Assembly: GCA_943737045.1 (NCBI GenBank)
Contig: CALSFV010000030.1
Span: 713,501-777,500, forward strand
Length of the DNA stretch: 64,000 bases
Source of the DNA: Parapristionchus giblindavisi
Taxonomy: Eukaryota > Nematoda > Chromadorea > Rhabditida > Diplogasteridae
Reading direction: 5' to 3'
How positions within the stretch are numbered: the first letter of the stretch is position 1; every line of letters begins with the position of its first letter. Shown here in pieces: positions 1-12,572 of the stretch. The notes beneath the pieces are model-generated. The model did no database searches, was not told where the DNA came from, and was given only the letters and a program-made list of their open reading frames with translations. The translations under genes were made by a program, and so were the position numbers.

Positions 1-1243
1 AACATTGACGTGTCACGAATTCTTTAATGCCAGAAATGCATTATTCAATTTTGTTAATTCGGCTGGAGTGGCCGTTGTTCAACATGGGAACGTGCAAAAT
101 ACTCAGAATTTTTTGCTCTTTCGTTTGGTATATAACACGCTGGGTTTCGCAGAAAAATTTTCATGTCAGGTATTGTTTTGGTCTTATCAGAGTGAAAGCT
201 ACTTTTGTACTTATTGCATTGTGGAATCAACACAAGATTACAGTTTGACATGAACTGAAGTGTAGATTATTCAGAATTTTTTGCTCTTTTACGTGGTATA
301 TGCTACGATAAGTTTCGATAAAACATTGACGTGTCACGAATTCTTTAATGCCAGAAATGCATTATTCAATTTTGTTAATTCGGCTGGAGTGGCCGTTGTT
401 CAACATGGGAACGTGCAAAATACTCAGAATTTTTTGCTCTTTCGTTTGGTATATAACACGCTGGGTTTTGCAGAAAATTTTTCATGTCAGGTATTGTTTT
501 GGTCTTATCAGAGTGAAAGCTACTTTTGTACTTATTGCATTGTGGAATCAACACAAGATTACAGTTTGACATGAACTGAAGTGTAGATTATTCAGAATTT
601 TTTGCTCTTTTACGTGGTATATGCTACGATAAGTTTCGATAAAACATTGACGTGTCACGAATTCTTTAATGCCAGAAATGCATTATTCAATTTTGTTAAT
701 TCGGCTGGAGTGGCCGTTGTTCAACATGGGAACGTGCAAAATACTCAGAATTTTTTGCTCTTTCGTTTGGTATATAACACGCTGGGTTTCGCAGAAAATT
801 TTTCATGTCAGGTATTGTTTTGGTCTTATCAGAGTGAAAGCTACTTTTGTACTTATTGCATTGTGGAATCAACACAAGATTACTGTTTGACATGAACTGA
901 AGTGTAGATTATTCAGAATTTTTTGCTCTTTCACGTGGTATATGCTACGATAAGTTTCGATAAAACATTGACGTGTCACGAATTCTTTAATGCCAGAAAT
1001 GCATTATTCAATTTTGTTAATTCGGCTGGAGTGGCCGTTGTTCAACATGGGAACGTGCAAAATACTCAGAATTTTTTGCTCTTTCGTTTGGTATATATCA
1101 CGCTGGGTTTCGCAGAAAATTTTTCATGTCAGGTATTGTTTTGGTCTTATCAGAGTGAAAGCTACTTTTGTACTTATTGCATTGTGGAATCAACACAAGA
1201 TTACAGTTTGACATGAACTGAAGTGTAGATTATTCAGAATTTT
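1..1243 (+). repeat. Four-monomer variant block, copy 1
   Basis: Consecutive units carry the variants A5T4 after gcag (position 152 onward), ggttttgcag (472), tactgttt (882) and ttcacg (931). The same ordered series returns exactly seven monomers (2247 bp) later. An extra private change, tatatcacg for tataacacg, marks the last unit near 1097. Shared order of rare variants shows that the two blocks descend from one duplicated segment rather than from independent mutations. Confidence 0.8.
281..601 (+). repeat. Representative monomer; internally a diverged dimer
   Basis: One full unit, with coordinate 1 set at the ttgctc that follows tcagaatttt. The motif tcagaattttttgctc occurs twice per unit, so the unit splits into halves 281-433 (153 bp) and 434-601 (168 bp). 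Over the first 68 bases the halves agree at roughly 70% by eye, sharing ggtatat, gtttcg and tgtca in register. Later stretches align weakly (for example attttgttaatt with cttttgtactta, and ttcaaca with atcaaca). I infer an ancestral monomer of about 160 bp that dimerised, diverged, and was then amplified as a 321-bp unit. Confidence 0.85.
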
Positions 1244-2206
1244 TTGCTCTTTTACGTGGTATATGCTACGATAAGTTTCGATAAAACATTGACGTGTCAC
1301 GAATTCTTTAATGCCAGAAATGCATTATTCAATTTTGTTAATTCGGCTGGAGTGGCCGTTGTTCAACATGGGAACGTGCAAAATATTCAGAATTTTTTGC
1401 TCTTTCGTTTGGTATATAACACGCTGGGTTTCGCAGAAAATTTTTCATGTCAGGTATTGTTTTGGTCTTATCAGAGTGAAAGCTACTTTTGTACTTATTG
1501 CATTGTGGAATCAACACAAGATTACAGTTTGACATGAACTGAAGTGTAGATTATTCAGAATTTTTTGCTCTTTTACGTGGTATATGCTACGATAAGTTTC
1601 GATAAAACATTGACGTGTCACGAATTCTTTAATGCCAGAAATGCATTATTCAATTTTGTTAATTCGGCTGGAGTGGCCGTTGTTCAACATGGGAACGTGC
1701 AAAATACTCAGAATTTTTTGCTCTTTCGTTTGGTATATAACACGCTGGGTTTCGCAGAAAATTTTTCATGTCAGGTATTGTTTTGGTCTTATCAGAGTGA
1801 AAGCTACTTTTGTACTTATTGCATTGTGGAATCAACACAAGATTACAGTTTGACATGAACTGAAGTGTAGATTATTCAGAATTTTTTGCTCTTTTACGTG
1901 GTATATGCTACGATAAGTTTCGATAAAACATTGACGTGTCACGAATTCTTTAATGCCAGAAATGCATTATTCAATTTTGTTAATTCGGCTGGAGTGGCCG
2001 TTGTTCAACATGGGAACGTGCAAAATACTCAGAATTTTTTGCTCTTTCGTTTGGTATATAACACGCTGGGTTTCGCAGAAAATTTTTCATGTCAGGTATT
2101 GTTTTGGTCTTATCAGAGTGAAAGCTACTTTTATACTTATTGCATTGTGGAATCAACACAAGATTACAGTTTGACATGAACTGAAGTGTAGATTATTCAG
2201 AATTTT

Positions 2207-3490
2207 TTGCTCTTTTACGTGGTATATGCTACGATAAGTTTCGATAAAACATTGACGTGTCACGAATTCTTTAATGCCAGAAATGCATTATTCAATTTTG
2301 TTAATTCGGCTGGAGTGGCCGTTGTTCAACATGGGAACGTGCAAAATACTCAGAATTTTTTGCTCTTTCGTTTGGTATATAACACGCTGGGTTTCGCAGA
2401 AAAATTTTCATGTCAGGTATTGTTTTGGTCTTATCAGAGTGAAAGCTACTTTTGTACTTATTGCATTGTGGAATCAACACAAGATTACAGTTTGACATGA
2501 ACTGAAGTGTAGATTATTCAGAATTTTTTGCTCTTTTACGTGGTATATGCTACGATAAGTTTCGATAAAACATTGACGTGTCACGAATTCTTTAATGCCA
2601 GAAATGCATTATTCAATTTTGTTAATTCGGCTGGAGTGGCCGTTGTTCAACATGGGAACGTGCAAAATACTCAGAATTTTTTGCTCTTTCGTTTGGTATA
2701 TAACACGCTGGGTTTTGCAGAAAATTTTTCATGTCAGGTATTGTTTTGGTCTTATCAGAGTGAAAGCTACTTTTGTACTTATTGCATTGTGGAATCAACA
2801 CAAGATTACAGTTTGACATGAACTGAAGTGTAGATTATTCAGAATTTTTTGCTCTTTTACGTGGTATATGCTACGATAAGTTTCGATAAAACATTGACGT
2901 GTCACGAATTCTTTAATGCCAGAAATGCATTATTCAATTTTGTTAATTCGGCTGGAGTGGCCGTTGTTCAACATGGGAACGTGCAAAATACTCAGAATTT
3001 TTTGCTCTTTCGTTTGGTATATAACACGCTGGGTTTCGCAGAAAATTTTTCATGTCAGGTATTGTTTTGGTCTTATCAGAGTGAAAGCTACTTTTGTACT
3101 TATTGCATTGTGGAATCAACACAAGATTACTGTTTGACATGAACTGAAGTGTAGATTATTCAGAATTTTTTGCTCTTTCACGTGGTATATGCTACGATAA
3201 GTTTCGATAAAACATTGACGTGTCACGAATTCTTTAATGCCAGAAATGCATTATTCAATTTTGTTAATTCGGCTGGAGTGGCCGTTGTTCAACATGGGAA
3301 CGTGCAAAATACTCAGAATTTTTTGCTCTTTCGTTTGGTATATAACACGCTGGGTTTCGCAGAAAATTTTTCATGTCAGGTATTGTTTTGGTCTTATCAG
3401 AGTGAAAGCTACTTTTGTACTTATTGCATTGTGGAATCAACACAAGATTACAGTTTGACATGAACTGAAGTGTAGATTATTCAGAATTTT
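2207..3490 (+). repeat. Four-monomer variant block, copy 2
   Basis: Second occurrence of the ordered variants A5T4, ggttttgcag, tactgttt and ttcacg, offset 2247 bp from the first block. It is followed by a further alternation of tactgttt and ttcacg units at 3491 and 3812. This is consistent with unequal exchange or a small segmental duplication inside the array. Confidence 0.8.
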
Positions 3491-6231
3491 TTGCTCTTTT
3501 ACGTGGTATATGCTACGATAAGTTTCGATAAAACATTGACGTGTCACGAATTCTTTAATGCCAGAAATGCATTATTCAATTTTGTTAATTCGGCTGGAGT
3601 GGCCGTTGTTCAACATGGGAACGTGCAAAATACTCAGAATTTTTTGCTCTTTCGTTTGGTATATAACACGCTGGGTTTCGCAGAAAATTTTTCATGTCAG
3701 GTATTGTTTTGGTCTTATCAGAGTGAAAGCTACTTTTGTACTTATTGCATTGTGGAATCAACACAAGATTACTGTTTGACATGAACTGAAGTGTAGATTA
3801 TTCAGAATTTTTTGCTCTTTCACGTGGTATATGCTACGATAAGTTTCGATAAAACATTGACGTGTCACGAATTCTTTAATGCCAGAAATGCATTATTCAA
3901 TTTTGTTAATTCGGCTGGAGTGGCCGTTGTTCAACATGGGAACGTGCAAAATACTCAGAATTTTTTGCTCTTTCGTTTGGTATATAACACGCTGGGTTTC
4001 GCAGAAAATTTTTCATGTCAGGTATTGTTTTGGTCTTATCAGAGTGAAAGCTACTTTTGTACTTATTGCATTGTGGAATCAACACAAGATTACAGTTTGA
4101 CATGAACTGAAGTGTAGATTATTCAGAATTTTTTGCTCTTTCACGTGGTATATGCTACGATAAGTTTCGATAAAACATTGACGTGTCACGAATTCTTTAA
4201 TGCCAGAAATGCATTATTCAATTTTGTTAATTCGGCTGGAGTGGCCGTTGTTCAACATGGGAACGTGCAAAATACTCAGAATTTTTTGCTCTTTCGTTTG
4301 GTATATAACACGCTGGGTTTCGCAGAAAATTTTTCATGTCAGGTATTGTTTTGGTCTTATCAGAGTGAAAGCTACCTTTGTACTTATTGCATTGTGGAAT
4401 CAACACAAGATTACAGTTTGACATGAACTGAAGTGTAGATTATTCAGAATTTTTTGCTCTTTTACGTGGTATATGCTACGATAAGTTTCGATAAAACATT
4501 GACGTGTCACGAATTCTTTAATGCCAGAAATGCATTATTCAATTTTGTTAATTCGGCTGGAGTGGCCGTTGTTCAACATGGGAACGTGCAAAATACTCAG
4601 AATTTTTTGCTCTTTCGTTTGGTATATAACACGCTGGGTTTCGCAGAAAATTTTTCATGTCAGGTATTGTTTTGGTCTTATCAGAGTGAAAGCTACTTTT
4701 GTACTTATTGCATTGTGGAATCAACACAAGATTACAGTTTGACATGAACTGAAGTGTAGATTATTCAGAATTTTTTGCTCTTTTACGTGGTATATGCTAC
4801 GATAAGTTTCGATAAAACATTGACGTGTCACGAATTCTTTAATGCCAGAAATGCATTATTCAATTTTGTTAATTCGGCTGGAGTGGCCGTTGTTCAACAT
4901 GGGAACGTGCAAAATACTCAGAATTTTTTGCTCTTTCGTTTGGTATATAACACGCTGGGTTTCGCAGAAAATTTTTCATGTCAGGTATTGTTTTGGTCTT
5001 ATCAGAGTGAAAGCTACTTTTGTACTTATTGCATTGTGGAATCAACACAAGATTACAGTTTGACATGAACTGAAGTGTAGATTATTCAGTATTTTTTGCT
5101 CTTTTACGTGGTATATGCTACGATAAGTTTCGATAAAACATTGACGTGTCACGAATTCTTTAATGCCAGAAATGCATTATTCAATTTTGTTAATTCGGCT
5201 GGAGTGGCCGTTGTTCAACATGGGAACGTGCAAAATACTCAGAATTTTTTGCTCTTTCGTTTGGTATATAACACGCTGGGTTTCGCAGAAAATTTTTCAT
5301 GTCAGGTATTGTTTTGGTCTTATCAGAGTGAAAGCTACTTTTGTACTTATTGCATTGTGGAATCAACACAAGATTACAGTTTGACATGAACTGAAGTGTA
5401 GATTATTCAGAATTTTTTGCTCTTTTACGTGGTATATGCTACGATAAGTTTCGATAAAACATTGACGTGTCACGAATTCTTTAATGCCAGAAATGCATTA
5501 TTCAATTTTGTTAATTCGGCTGGAGTGGCCGTTGTTCAACATGGGAACGTGCAAAATACTCAGAATTTTTTGCTCTTTCGTTTGGTATATAACACGCTGG
5601 GTTTCGCAGAAAATTTTTCATGTCAGGTATTGTTTTGGTCTTATCAGAGTGAAAGCTACTTTTGTACTTATTGCATTGTGGAATCAACACAAGATTACAG
5701 TTTGACATGAACTGAAGTGTAGATTATTCAGTATTTTTTGCTCTTTTACGTGGTATATGCTACGATAAGTTTCGATAAAACATTGACGTGTCACGAATTC
5801 TTTAATGCCAGAAATGCATTATTCAATTTTGTTAATTCGGCTGGAGTGGCCGTTGTTCAACATGGGAACGTGCAAAATACTCAGAATTTTTTGCTCTTTC
5901 GTTTGGTATATAACACGCTGGGTTTCGCAGAAAATTTTTCATGTCAGGTATTGTTTTGGTCTTATCAGAGTGAAAGCTACTTTTGTACTTATTGCATTGT
6001 GGAATCAACACAAGATTACAGTTTGACATGAACTGAAGTGTAGATTATTCAGAATTTTTTGCTCTTTTACGTGGTATATGCTACGATAAGTTTCGATAAA
6101 ACATTGACGTGTCACGAATTCTTTAATGCCAGAAATGCATTATTCAATTTTGTTAATTCGGCTGGAGTGGCCGTTGTTCAACATGGGAACGTGCAAAATA
6201 CTCAGAATTTTTTGCTCTTTCGTTTGGTATA

Positions 6232-6693
6232 TCACGCGTGTCGCGTAAGGTTCGAATAAACGGTGGCACATTGAAAAAATCGAAAATGAGCAGAGATCAT
6301 TTTTTGGTAGTCTATATGGTCCCTAACAAGGTACCGTGGAGCTTTTTCGCATATCTTCATTTTCAACGTCGACAGACGTCGTCAAACTTTTTGGACTCCG
6401 AAAATTGCCAACTTTGGAGCTCTGTAGCTCTTCAGGATGAAGATTTGGTATCAAATCGTCAGCAGAAGAATTCCTCGGAATGTTAAGGAGAATGCGCCGG
6501 CATCATTGCCATGTAGCTATTTTAATTAGTATTTTTGTAAATCGATTTTATTGATTATTTTTCTTAAAAATATAGAAGCCAAAACTTTTCAATAGCTCAA
6601 TCGACTCATCTCGACGAGAGGAATTCAATGGTATGCTGAACGTTTTTGTATGTAGTTGTCTTCGAAAGTTATGAGCATTTCAAGTTTTTCATT
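6232..6693 (+). repeat. Left inverted arm of the foldback element
   Basis: Complementary to 7331-7796. The outer 70 bases match only in patches (the tip, then ggtggcacattg), while from about 6307 (gtctatatggtccctaac) to 6690 the match is nearly perfect, broken by single substitutions such as ccgtggag against ccgtcgag. The arm therefore looks gene-converted or recently formed internally, with faster decay at the tips. Confidence 0.9.
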
Positions 6694-6928
6694 GCGTGTG
6701 ATCACACGAGAGAAGAGTGACGCAGCCAGTGATCTACCCTCTCTTCTGCCTCGTGCGAACAATTCATCTATTTTAATTAGTTTTACTGTTGTTCTAGTGC
6801 ATCCCCAAGATATTTTTGATAACTTTCAAATATTTATTTCAATAATTCAATTCATAAAATATAACTAATCGATGAATATTGTTCACAATGAATAAAAATT
6901 ACAATAGGACGACAATCAGGCTTCAAAT

Positions 6929-7051
6929 TCAATGGAATATTTCATCACACTCTCCCTCGACTACAATCCTAAAGTCATCTTCGTGTTGATCTAGAATCTC
7001 CTCATCTCCTCGCTCCTCCAAGATGTCATTGTCTATCTCCGAGTCCTCCAT
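6929..7051 (-). CDS. Short acidic reading frame, unknown
   Basis: A 40-residue frame on the minus strand, ATG at 7051 and TGA ending at 6929, rich in Asp and Glu (it begins MEDSEIDNDILEE). The composition is unlike random AT-rich sequence and could be a remnant first exon of a transposon protein. No family is recognised, no splice partner is evident, and the frame may be chance. Confidence 0.2.
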   Translation of the reverse strand: MEDSEIDNDILEERGDEEILDQHEDDFRIVVEGECDEIFH

Positions 7052-7193
7052 TTCCTATCCAACACTTCCCTTTCTGGTCGCGATACAATGCTACTGGTTT
7101 GCAGCGATAATCACCCGGGAAAAATTCTTTTCTGTTTTTTATAATCACAGAAAAAAACATTTTGACAATTAAAAAAAACTGCAAAAGAAAATT

Positions 7194-7266
7194 GCGCCTA
7201 GGAGGATCGAACCCATGGCAATCAAAAGCAAGCGCAGACATCTTATCCACTACACTACACACTCTT
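7194..7266 (-). pseudogene. tRNA-like module, copy 1 (degenerate)
   Basis: The minus strand shows an A-box-like tagtggataaga (7241-7252) and a B-box-like gggttcgatcc (7204-7214), the two internal RNA polymerase III promoter motifs of tRNA genes, followed by ttttctttt, which resembles a Pol III terminator. The A-to-B spacing suits a tRNA, and the motif tggataag recalls Arg-type tRNAs. Acceptor and anticodon stems do not pair, so it is not a working tRNA. Two related copies lie at 13547-13620 and 13868-13941. Confidence 0.6.
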
Positions 7267-7330
7267 GTTGTCTGATGGCGATAGAAGAGTTCACCAACCT
7301 ATCTAGGAAAACACAAATTTCTCATTAAAG

Positions 7331-7796
7331 AAAAAACTTCAAATGCTCATAACTTTCGAAGACAACCACATACAAAAACTTTCAGCATACCATTGAATTC
7401 CTCTCGTCGAGATGAGTCGATTGAGCTATTGAAAAGTTTTGGCTTCTATATTTTTAAGAAAAATAATCAATAAAATCGATTTACAAAAATACTAATTAAA
7501 ATAGCTACCTGGCAATGATGCCGGCGCATTCTCCTTAACATTCCGAGGAATTCTTCTGCTGACGATTTGATACCAAATCTTCATCCTGAAGAGCTACAGA
7601 GCTCCAAAGTTGGCAATTTTCGGAGTCCAAAAAGTTCGACGACGTCTGTCGACGTTGAAAATGAAGATATGCGAAAAAGCTCGACGGTACCTTGTTAGGG
7701 ACCATATAGACTATCGAAAATTGTAATAATATGTAGGGGTAAAAAAATGTGCCAACCACCCCCCGATTTTACTCAATTCTTCAGTGACACGCATGA
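7331..7796 (-). repeat. Right inverted arm of the foldback element
   Basis: Inverted copy of 6232-6693, beginning near aaacttcaaatgctcataac and ending at gacacgcatga next to the duplicated TA. Near the outer end it contains a short unmatched stretch (about 7722-7745) that the left arm lacks or has lost. Confidence 0.9.
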
Positions 7797-10700
7797 TATA
7801 ACACGCTGGGTTTCGCAGAAAATTTTTCATGTCAGGTATTGTTTTGGTCTTATCAGAGTGAAAGCTACTTTTGTACTTATTGCATTGTGGAATCAACACA
7901 AGATTACAGTTTGACATGAACTGAAGTGTAGATTATTCAGAATTTTTTGCTCTTTTACGTGGTATATGCTACGATAAGTTTCGATAAAACATTGACGTGT
8001 CACGAATTCTTTAATGCCAGAAATGCATTATTCAATTTTGTTAATTCGGCTGGAGTGGCCGTTGTTCAACATGGGAACGTGCAAAATACTCAGAATTTTT
8101 TGCTCTTTCGTTTGGTATATAACACGCTGGGTTTCGCAGAAAATTTTTCATGTCAGGTATTGTTTTGGTCTTATCAGAGTGAAAGCTACTTTTGTACTTA
8201 TTGCATTGTGGAATCAACACAAGATTACAGTTTGACATGAACTGAAGTGTAGATTATTCAGAATTTTTTGCTCTTTTACGTGGTATATGCTACGATAAGT
8301 TTCGATAAAACATTGACGTGTCACGAATTCTTTAATGCCAGAAATGCATTATTCAATTTTGTTAATTCGGCTGGAGTGGCCGTTGTTCAACATGGGAACG
8401 TGCAAAATACTCAGAATTTTTTGCTCTTTCGTTTGGTATATAACACGCTGGGTTTCGCAGAAAATTTTTCATGTCAGGTATTGTTTTGGTCTTATCAGAG
8501 TGAAAGCTACTTTTGTACTTATTGCATTGTGGAATCAACACAAGATTACAGTTTGACATGAACTGAAGTGTAGATTATTCAGAATTTTTTGCTCTTTTAC
8601 GTGGTATATGCTACGATAAGTTTCGATAAAACATTGACGTGTCACGAATTCTTTAATGCCAGAAATGCATTATTCAATTTTGTTAATTCGGCTGGAGTGG
8701 CCGTTGTTCAACATGGGAACGTGCAAAATACTCAGAATTTTTTGCTCTTTCGTTTGGTATATAACACGCTGGGTTTCGCAGAAAATTTTTCATGTCAGGT
8801 ATTGTTTTGGTCTTATCAGAGTGAAAGCTACTTTTGTACTTATTGCATTGTGGAATCAACACAAGATTACAGTTTGACATGAACTGAAGTGTAGATTATT
8901 CAGAATTTTTTGCTCTTTCACGTGGTATATGCTACGATAAGTTTCGATAAAACATGGACGTGTCACGAATTCTTTAATGCCAGAAATGCATTATTCAATT
9001 TTGTTAATTCGGCTGGAGTGGCCGTTGTTCAACATGGGAACGTGCAAAATACTCAGAATTTTTTGCTCTTTCGTTTGGTATATAACATGCTGGGTTTCGC
9101 AGAAAATTTTTCATGTCAGGTATTGTTTTGGTCTTATCAGAGTGAAAGCTACTTTTGTACTTATTGCATTGTGGAATCAACACAAGATTACAGTTTGACA
9201 TGAACTGAAGTGTAGATTATTCAGAATTTTTTGCTCTTTTACGTGGTATATGCTACGATAAGTTTCGATAAAACATTGACGTGTCACGAATTCTTTAATG
9301 CCAGAAATGCATTATTCAATTTTGTTAATTCGGCTGGAGTGGCCGTTGTTCAACATGGGAACGTGCAAAATACTCAGAATTTTTTGCTCTTTCGTTTGGT
9401 ATATAACACGCTGGGTTTCGCAGAAAATTTTTCATGTCAGGTATTGTTTTGGTCTTATCAGAGTGAAAGCTACTTTTGTACTTATTGCATTGTGGAATCA
9501 ACACAAGATTACAGTTTGACATGAACTGAAGTGTAGATTATTCAGAATTTTTTGCTCTTTTACGTGGTATATGCTACGATAAGTTTCGATAAAACATTGA
9601 CGTGTCACGAATTCTTTAATGCCAGAAATGCATTATTCAATTTTGTTAATTCGGCTGGAGTGGCCGTTGTTCAACATGGGAACGTGCAAAATACTCAGAA
9701 TTTTTTGCTCTTTCGTTTGGTATATAACACGCTGGGTTTCGCAGAAAATTTTTCATGTCAGGTATTGTTTTGGTCTTATCAGAGTGAAAGCTACTTTTGT
9801 ACTTATTGCATTGTGGAATCAACACAAGATTACAGTTTGACATGAACTGAAGTGTAGATTATTCAGAATTTTTTGCTCTTTTACGTGGTATATGCTACGA
9901 TAAGTTTCGATAAAACATTGACGTGTCACGAATTCTTTAATGCCAGAAATGCATTATTCAATTTTGTTAATTCGGCTGGAGTGGCCGTTGTTCAACATGG
10001 GAACGTGCAAAATACTCAGAATTTTTTGCTCTTTCGTTTGGTATATAACACGCTGGGTTTCGCAGAAAATTTTTCATGTCAGGTATTGTTTTGGTCTTAT
10101 CAGAGTGAAAGCTACTTTTGTACTTATTGCATTGTGGAATCAACACAAGATTACAGTTTGACATGAACTGAAGTGTAGATTATTCAGAATTTTTTGCTCT
10201 TTTACGTGGTATATGCTACGATAAGTTTCGATAAAACATTGACGTGTCACGAATTCTTTAATGCCAGAAATGCATTATTCAATTTTGTTAATTCGGCTGG
10301 AGTGGCCGTTGTTCAACACGGGAACGTGCAAAATACTCAGAATTTTTTGCTCTTTCGTTTGGTATATAACACGCTGGGTTTCGCAGAAAATTTTTCATGT
10401 CAGGTATTGTTTTGGTCTTATCAGAGTGAAAGCTACTTTTGTACTTATTGCATTGTGGAATCAACACAAGATTACAGTTTGACATGAACTGAAGTGTAGA
10501 TTATTCAGAATTTTTTGCTCTTTCACGTGGTATATGCTACGATAAGTTTCGATAAAACATGGACGTGTCACGAATTCTTTAATGCCAGAAATGCATTATT
10601 CAATTTTGTTAATTCGGCTGGAGTGGCCGTTGTTCAACATGGGAACGTGCAAAATACTCAGAATTTTTTGCTCTTTCGTTTGGTATATAACATGCTGGGT

Positions 10701-11257
10701 TTCGCAGAAAATTTTTCATGTCAGGTATTGTTTTGGTCTTATCAGAGTGAAAGCTACTTTTGTACTTATTGCATTGTGGAATCAACACAAGATTACAGTT
10801 TGACATGAACTGAAGTGTAGATTATTCAGAATTTTTTGCTCTTTTACGTGGTATATGCTACGATAAGTTTCGATAAAACATTGACGTGTCACGAATTCTT
10901 TAATGCCAGAAATGCATTATTCAATTTTGTTAATTCGGCTGGAGTGGCCGTTGTTCAACATGGGAACGTGCAAAATACTCAGAATTTTTTGCTCTTTCGT
11001 TTGGTATATAACACGCTGGGTTTCGCAGAAAATTTTTCATGTCAGGTATTGTTTTGGTCTTATCAGAGTGAAAGCTACTTTTGTACTTATTGCATTGTGG
11101 AATCAACACAAGATTACAGTTTGACATGAACTGAAGTGTAGATTATTCAGAATTTTTTGCTCTTTTACGTGGTATATGCTACGATAAGTTTCGATAAAAC
11201 ATTGACGTGTCACGAATTCTTTAATGCCAGAAATGCATTATTCAATTTTGTTAATTC
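7797..11257 (+). repeat. 321-bp satellite array, segment B
   Basis: Continuation of the same array in the same register, about 10.8 monomers. Most units are identical to the consensus. Two units, starting at 8910 and 10515 and five monomers (1605 bp) apart, share three linked changes: ttcacg, catggacg for cattgacg, and catgctgg for cacgctgg. The segment ends in aattc, duplicated by the next insertion. Confidence 0.98.
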
Positions 11258-11364
11258 CTACCACCCACTTCCCGATTCTCCTATTCACTTATTTATTATT
11301 CGTTTCAAATGTTGTCACATCTTTATTGGATGTATGATAAATAAATAAATAAAATAAATAAATA
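11258..11364 (+). mobile_element. Retroposed fragment with A-rich tail
   Basis: A 107-bp insertion flanked by a 5-bp direct repeat aattc (11253-11257 and 11365-11369); the register shift of 112 bp agrees exactly. The insert ends in about 35 bases of ataaataaat-type repeats. A short body, an A/T-rich 3' tail and a target duplication are what a severely 5'-truncated non-LTR retrotransposon leaves. The body is too short to name the family. Confidence 0.75.
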
Positions 11365-12141
11365 AATTCGGCTGGAGTGGCCGTTGTTCAACATGGGAAC
11401 GTGCAAAATACTCAGAATTTTTTGCTCTTTCGTTTGGTATATAACACGCTGGGTTTCGCAGAAAATTTTTCATGTCAGGTATTGTTTTGGTCTTATCAGA
11501 GTGAAAGCTACTTTTGTACTTATTGCATTGTGGAATCAACACAAGATTACAGTTTGACATGAACTGAAGTGTAGATTATTCAGAATTTTTTGCTCTTTTA
11601 CGTGGTATATGCTACGATAAGTTTCGATAAAACATTGACGTGTCACGAATTCTTTAATGCCAGAAATGCATTATTCAATTTTGTTAATTCGGCTGGAGTG
11701 GCCGTTGTTCAACATGGGAACGTGCAAAATACTCAGAATTTTTTGCTCTTTCGTTTGGTATATAACACGCTGGGTTTCGCAGAAAATTTTTCATGTCAGG
11801 TATTGTTTTGGTCTTATCAGAGTGAAAGCTACTTTTGTACTTATTGCATTGTGGAATCAACACAAGATTACAGTTTGACATGAACTGAAGTGTAGATTAT
11901 TCAGAATTTTTTGCTCTTTTACGTGGTATATGCTACGATAAGTTTCGATAAAACATTGACGTGTCACGAATTCTTTAATGCCAGAAATGCATTATTCAAT
12001 TTTGTTAATTCGGCTGGAGTGGCCGTTGTTCAACATGGGAACGTGCAAAATACTCAGAATTTTTTGCTCTTTCGTTTGGTATATAACACGCTGGGTTTCG
12101 CAGAAAATTTTTCATGTCAGGTATTGTTTTGGTCTTATCAG
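11365..12141 (+). repeat. 321-bp satellite array, short segment
   Basis: About 2.4 monomers between two insertions, in consensus form, ending at cttatcag where the 5-kb composite element begins. Confidence 0.98.
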
Positions 12142-12303
12142 CTCCGCATTTTTAGGGGGGCCAATAATTTGGTCGAGTGTGAAAAGTTGAGCCATTATTT
12201 TGGTGGTTGAGCCAATAATTTGGTTCGAAGTGGGGCTGTTATTTAAGTCACAAAGTTGAGCTAAACTTTTGGCTTAAATAATGGCCCAACTACGGTAAGT
12301 CGA
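12142..12303 (+). repeat. Left subterminal iteron region
   Basis: Starts with the terminal inverted repeat, then repeats variants of ccaataatttgg, gagccattattttgg and aaaagttgagc at irregular spacing. These are the same words found, in complementary orientation, at 16861-17184. Confidence 0.8.
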
Positions 12304-12572
12304 GCCGTTTCATCGAGAGCCGTAAAATAGGTCGGCGATGTTTGCTAATACCTTTCTTGTTTGTTCACGTCGGCATGCCCGCCATGGAAGTTTTTCAACT
12401 AAATAATGTTGTTCTCGTTGCATACTAGTTTGTATTCTACTTTTCAAAGTATTTTGCTAGTTGAGTAGGCTATAGTTGTTTTCGCTCTTTCATTAACTGT
12501 GCTCATTAATTGTTGTTTTTCACTAATTTAGTTTGTTACAGGGAACAACAAGGGAATCTCTGCTCTCTCAAG

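Larger units (their letters stand above)
1..6231 (+). repeat. 321-bp satellite array, segment A
   Basis: Head-to-tail copies of one 321-bp AT-rich monomer, about 19.4 units, all in the same orientation; equivalent points recur at 281, 602, 923 and so on to 6059. Units differ by zero to three substitutions and I see no length change. Diagnostic variants are a switch from tttacg to ttcacg near the monomer start, tactgttt for tacagttt, atattcag for atactcag, and A5T4 for A4T5 after gcag. Each unit carries one EcoRI site (gaattc) and a ggtatataa stretch. The segment ends in a TA duplicated by the next insertion. No function is evident; satellites of this kind commonly form heterochromatin. Confidence 0.98.
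6694..7330. other. Single-copy core of the foldback element
   Basis: AT-rich sequence between the arms. It holds a degenerate tRNA-like module on the minus strand (7194-7266), a short acidic frame on the minus strand (6929-7051), and otherwise nothing I recognise. No transposase catalytic pattern can be seen in any frame. Confidence 0.6.
6232..7796. mobile_element. Foldback DNA transposon with TA duplication
   Basis: A 1565-bp insertion inside one monomer. The array register before and after differs by exactly 1567 bp, so the insert plus a 2-bp TA duplication (6230-6231 and 7797-7798) accounts for everything. Ends are tcacgcgtgtc and its near-complement gacacgcatga. Inside, arms of about 460 bp are inverted copies of one another, leaving a single-copy core of about 640 bp. 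TA duplication and long inverted repeats fit the Tc/mariner superfamily, but no transposase frame is visible, so it is probably non-autonomous. The core carries a tRNA-like module and a small acidic reading frame. Confidence 0.9.

Noticed and set aside
281..574. A 97-codon open frame repeated in nearly every monomer (and 73- and 65-codon frames on the plus and minus strands)
   Set aside because: Most recurrent variants change the residue (for example Tyr/His, Leu/Trp/Met, Thr/Ile, Asn/Lys, Ser/Cys, Val/Leu), with few silent ones, so there is no sign of protein-level selection. The start is a TTG, overlapping frames on both strands exist only because the DNA is uniform, and one change removes the stop (near 49301 and 54437).
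281..601. CENP-B box in the monomer
   Set aside because: The nearest candidates, around attcggctggagtgg and tttcgataaaacattg, lack the CGGG core and the required A.
6238..6486. 82-codon frame at the start of the first foldback element, with its counterpart at 7535-7759
   Set aside because: Both are readings of the same inverted arm, in opposite orientation, with no start context or family similarity.
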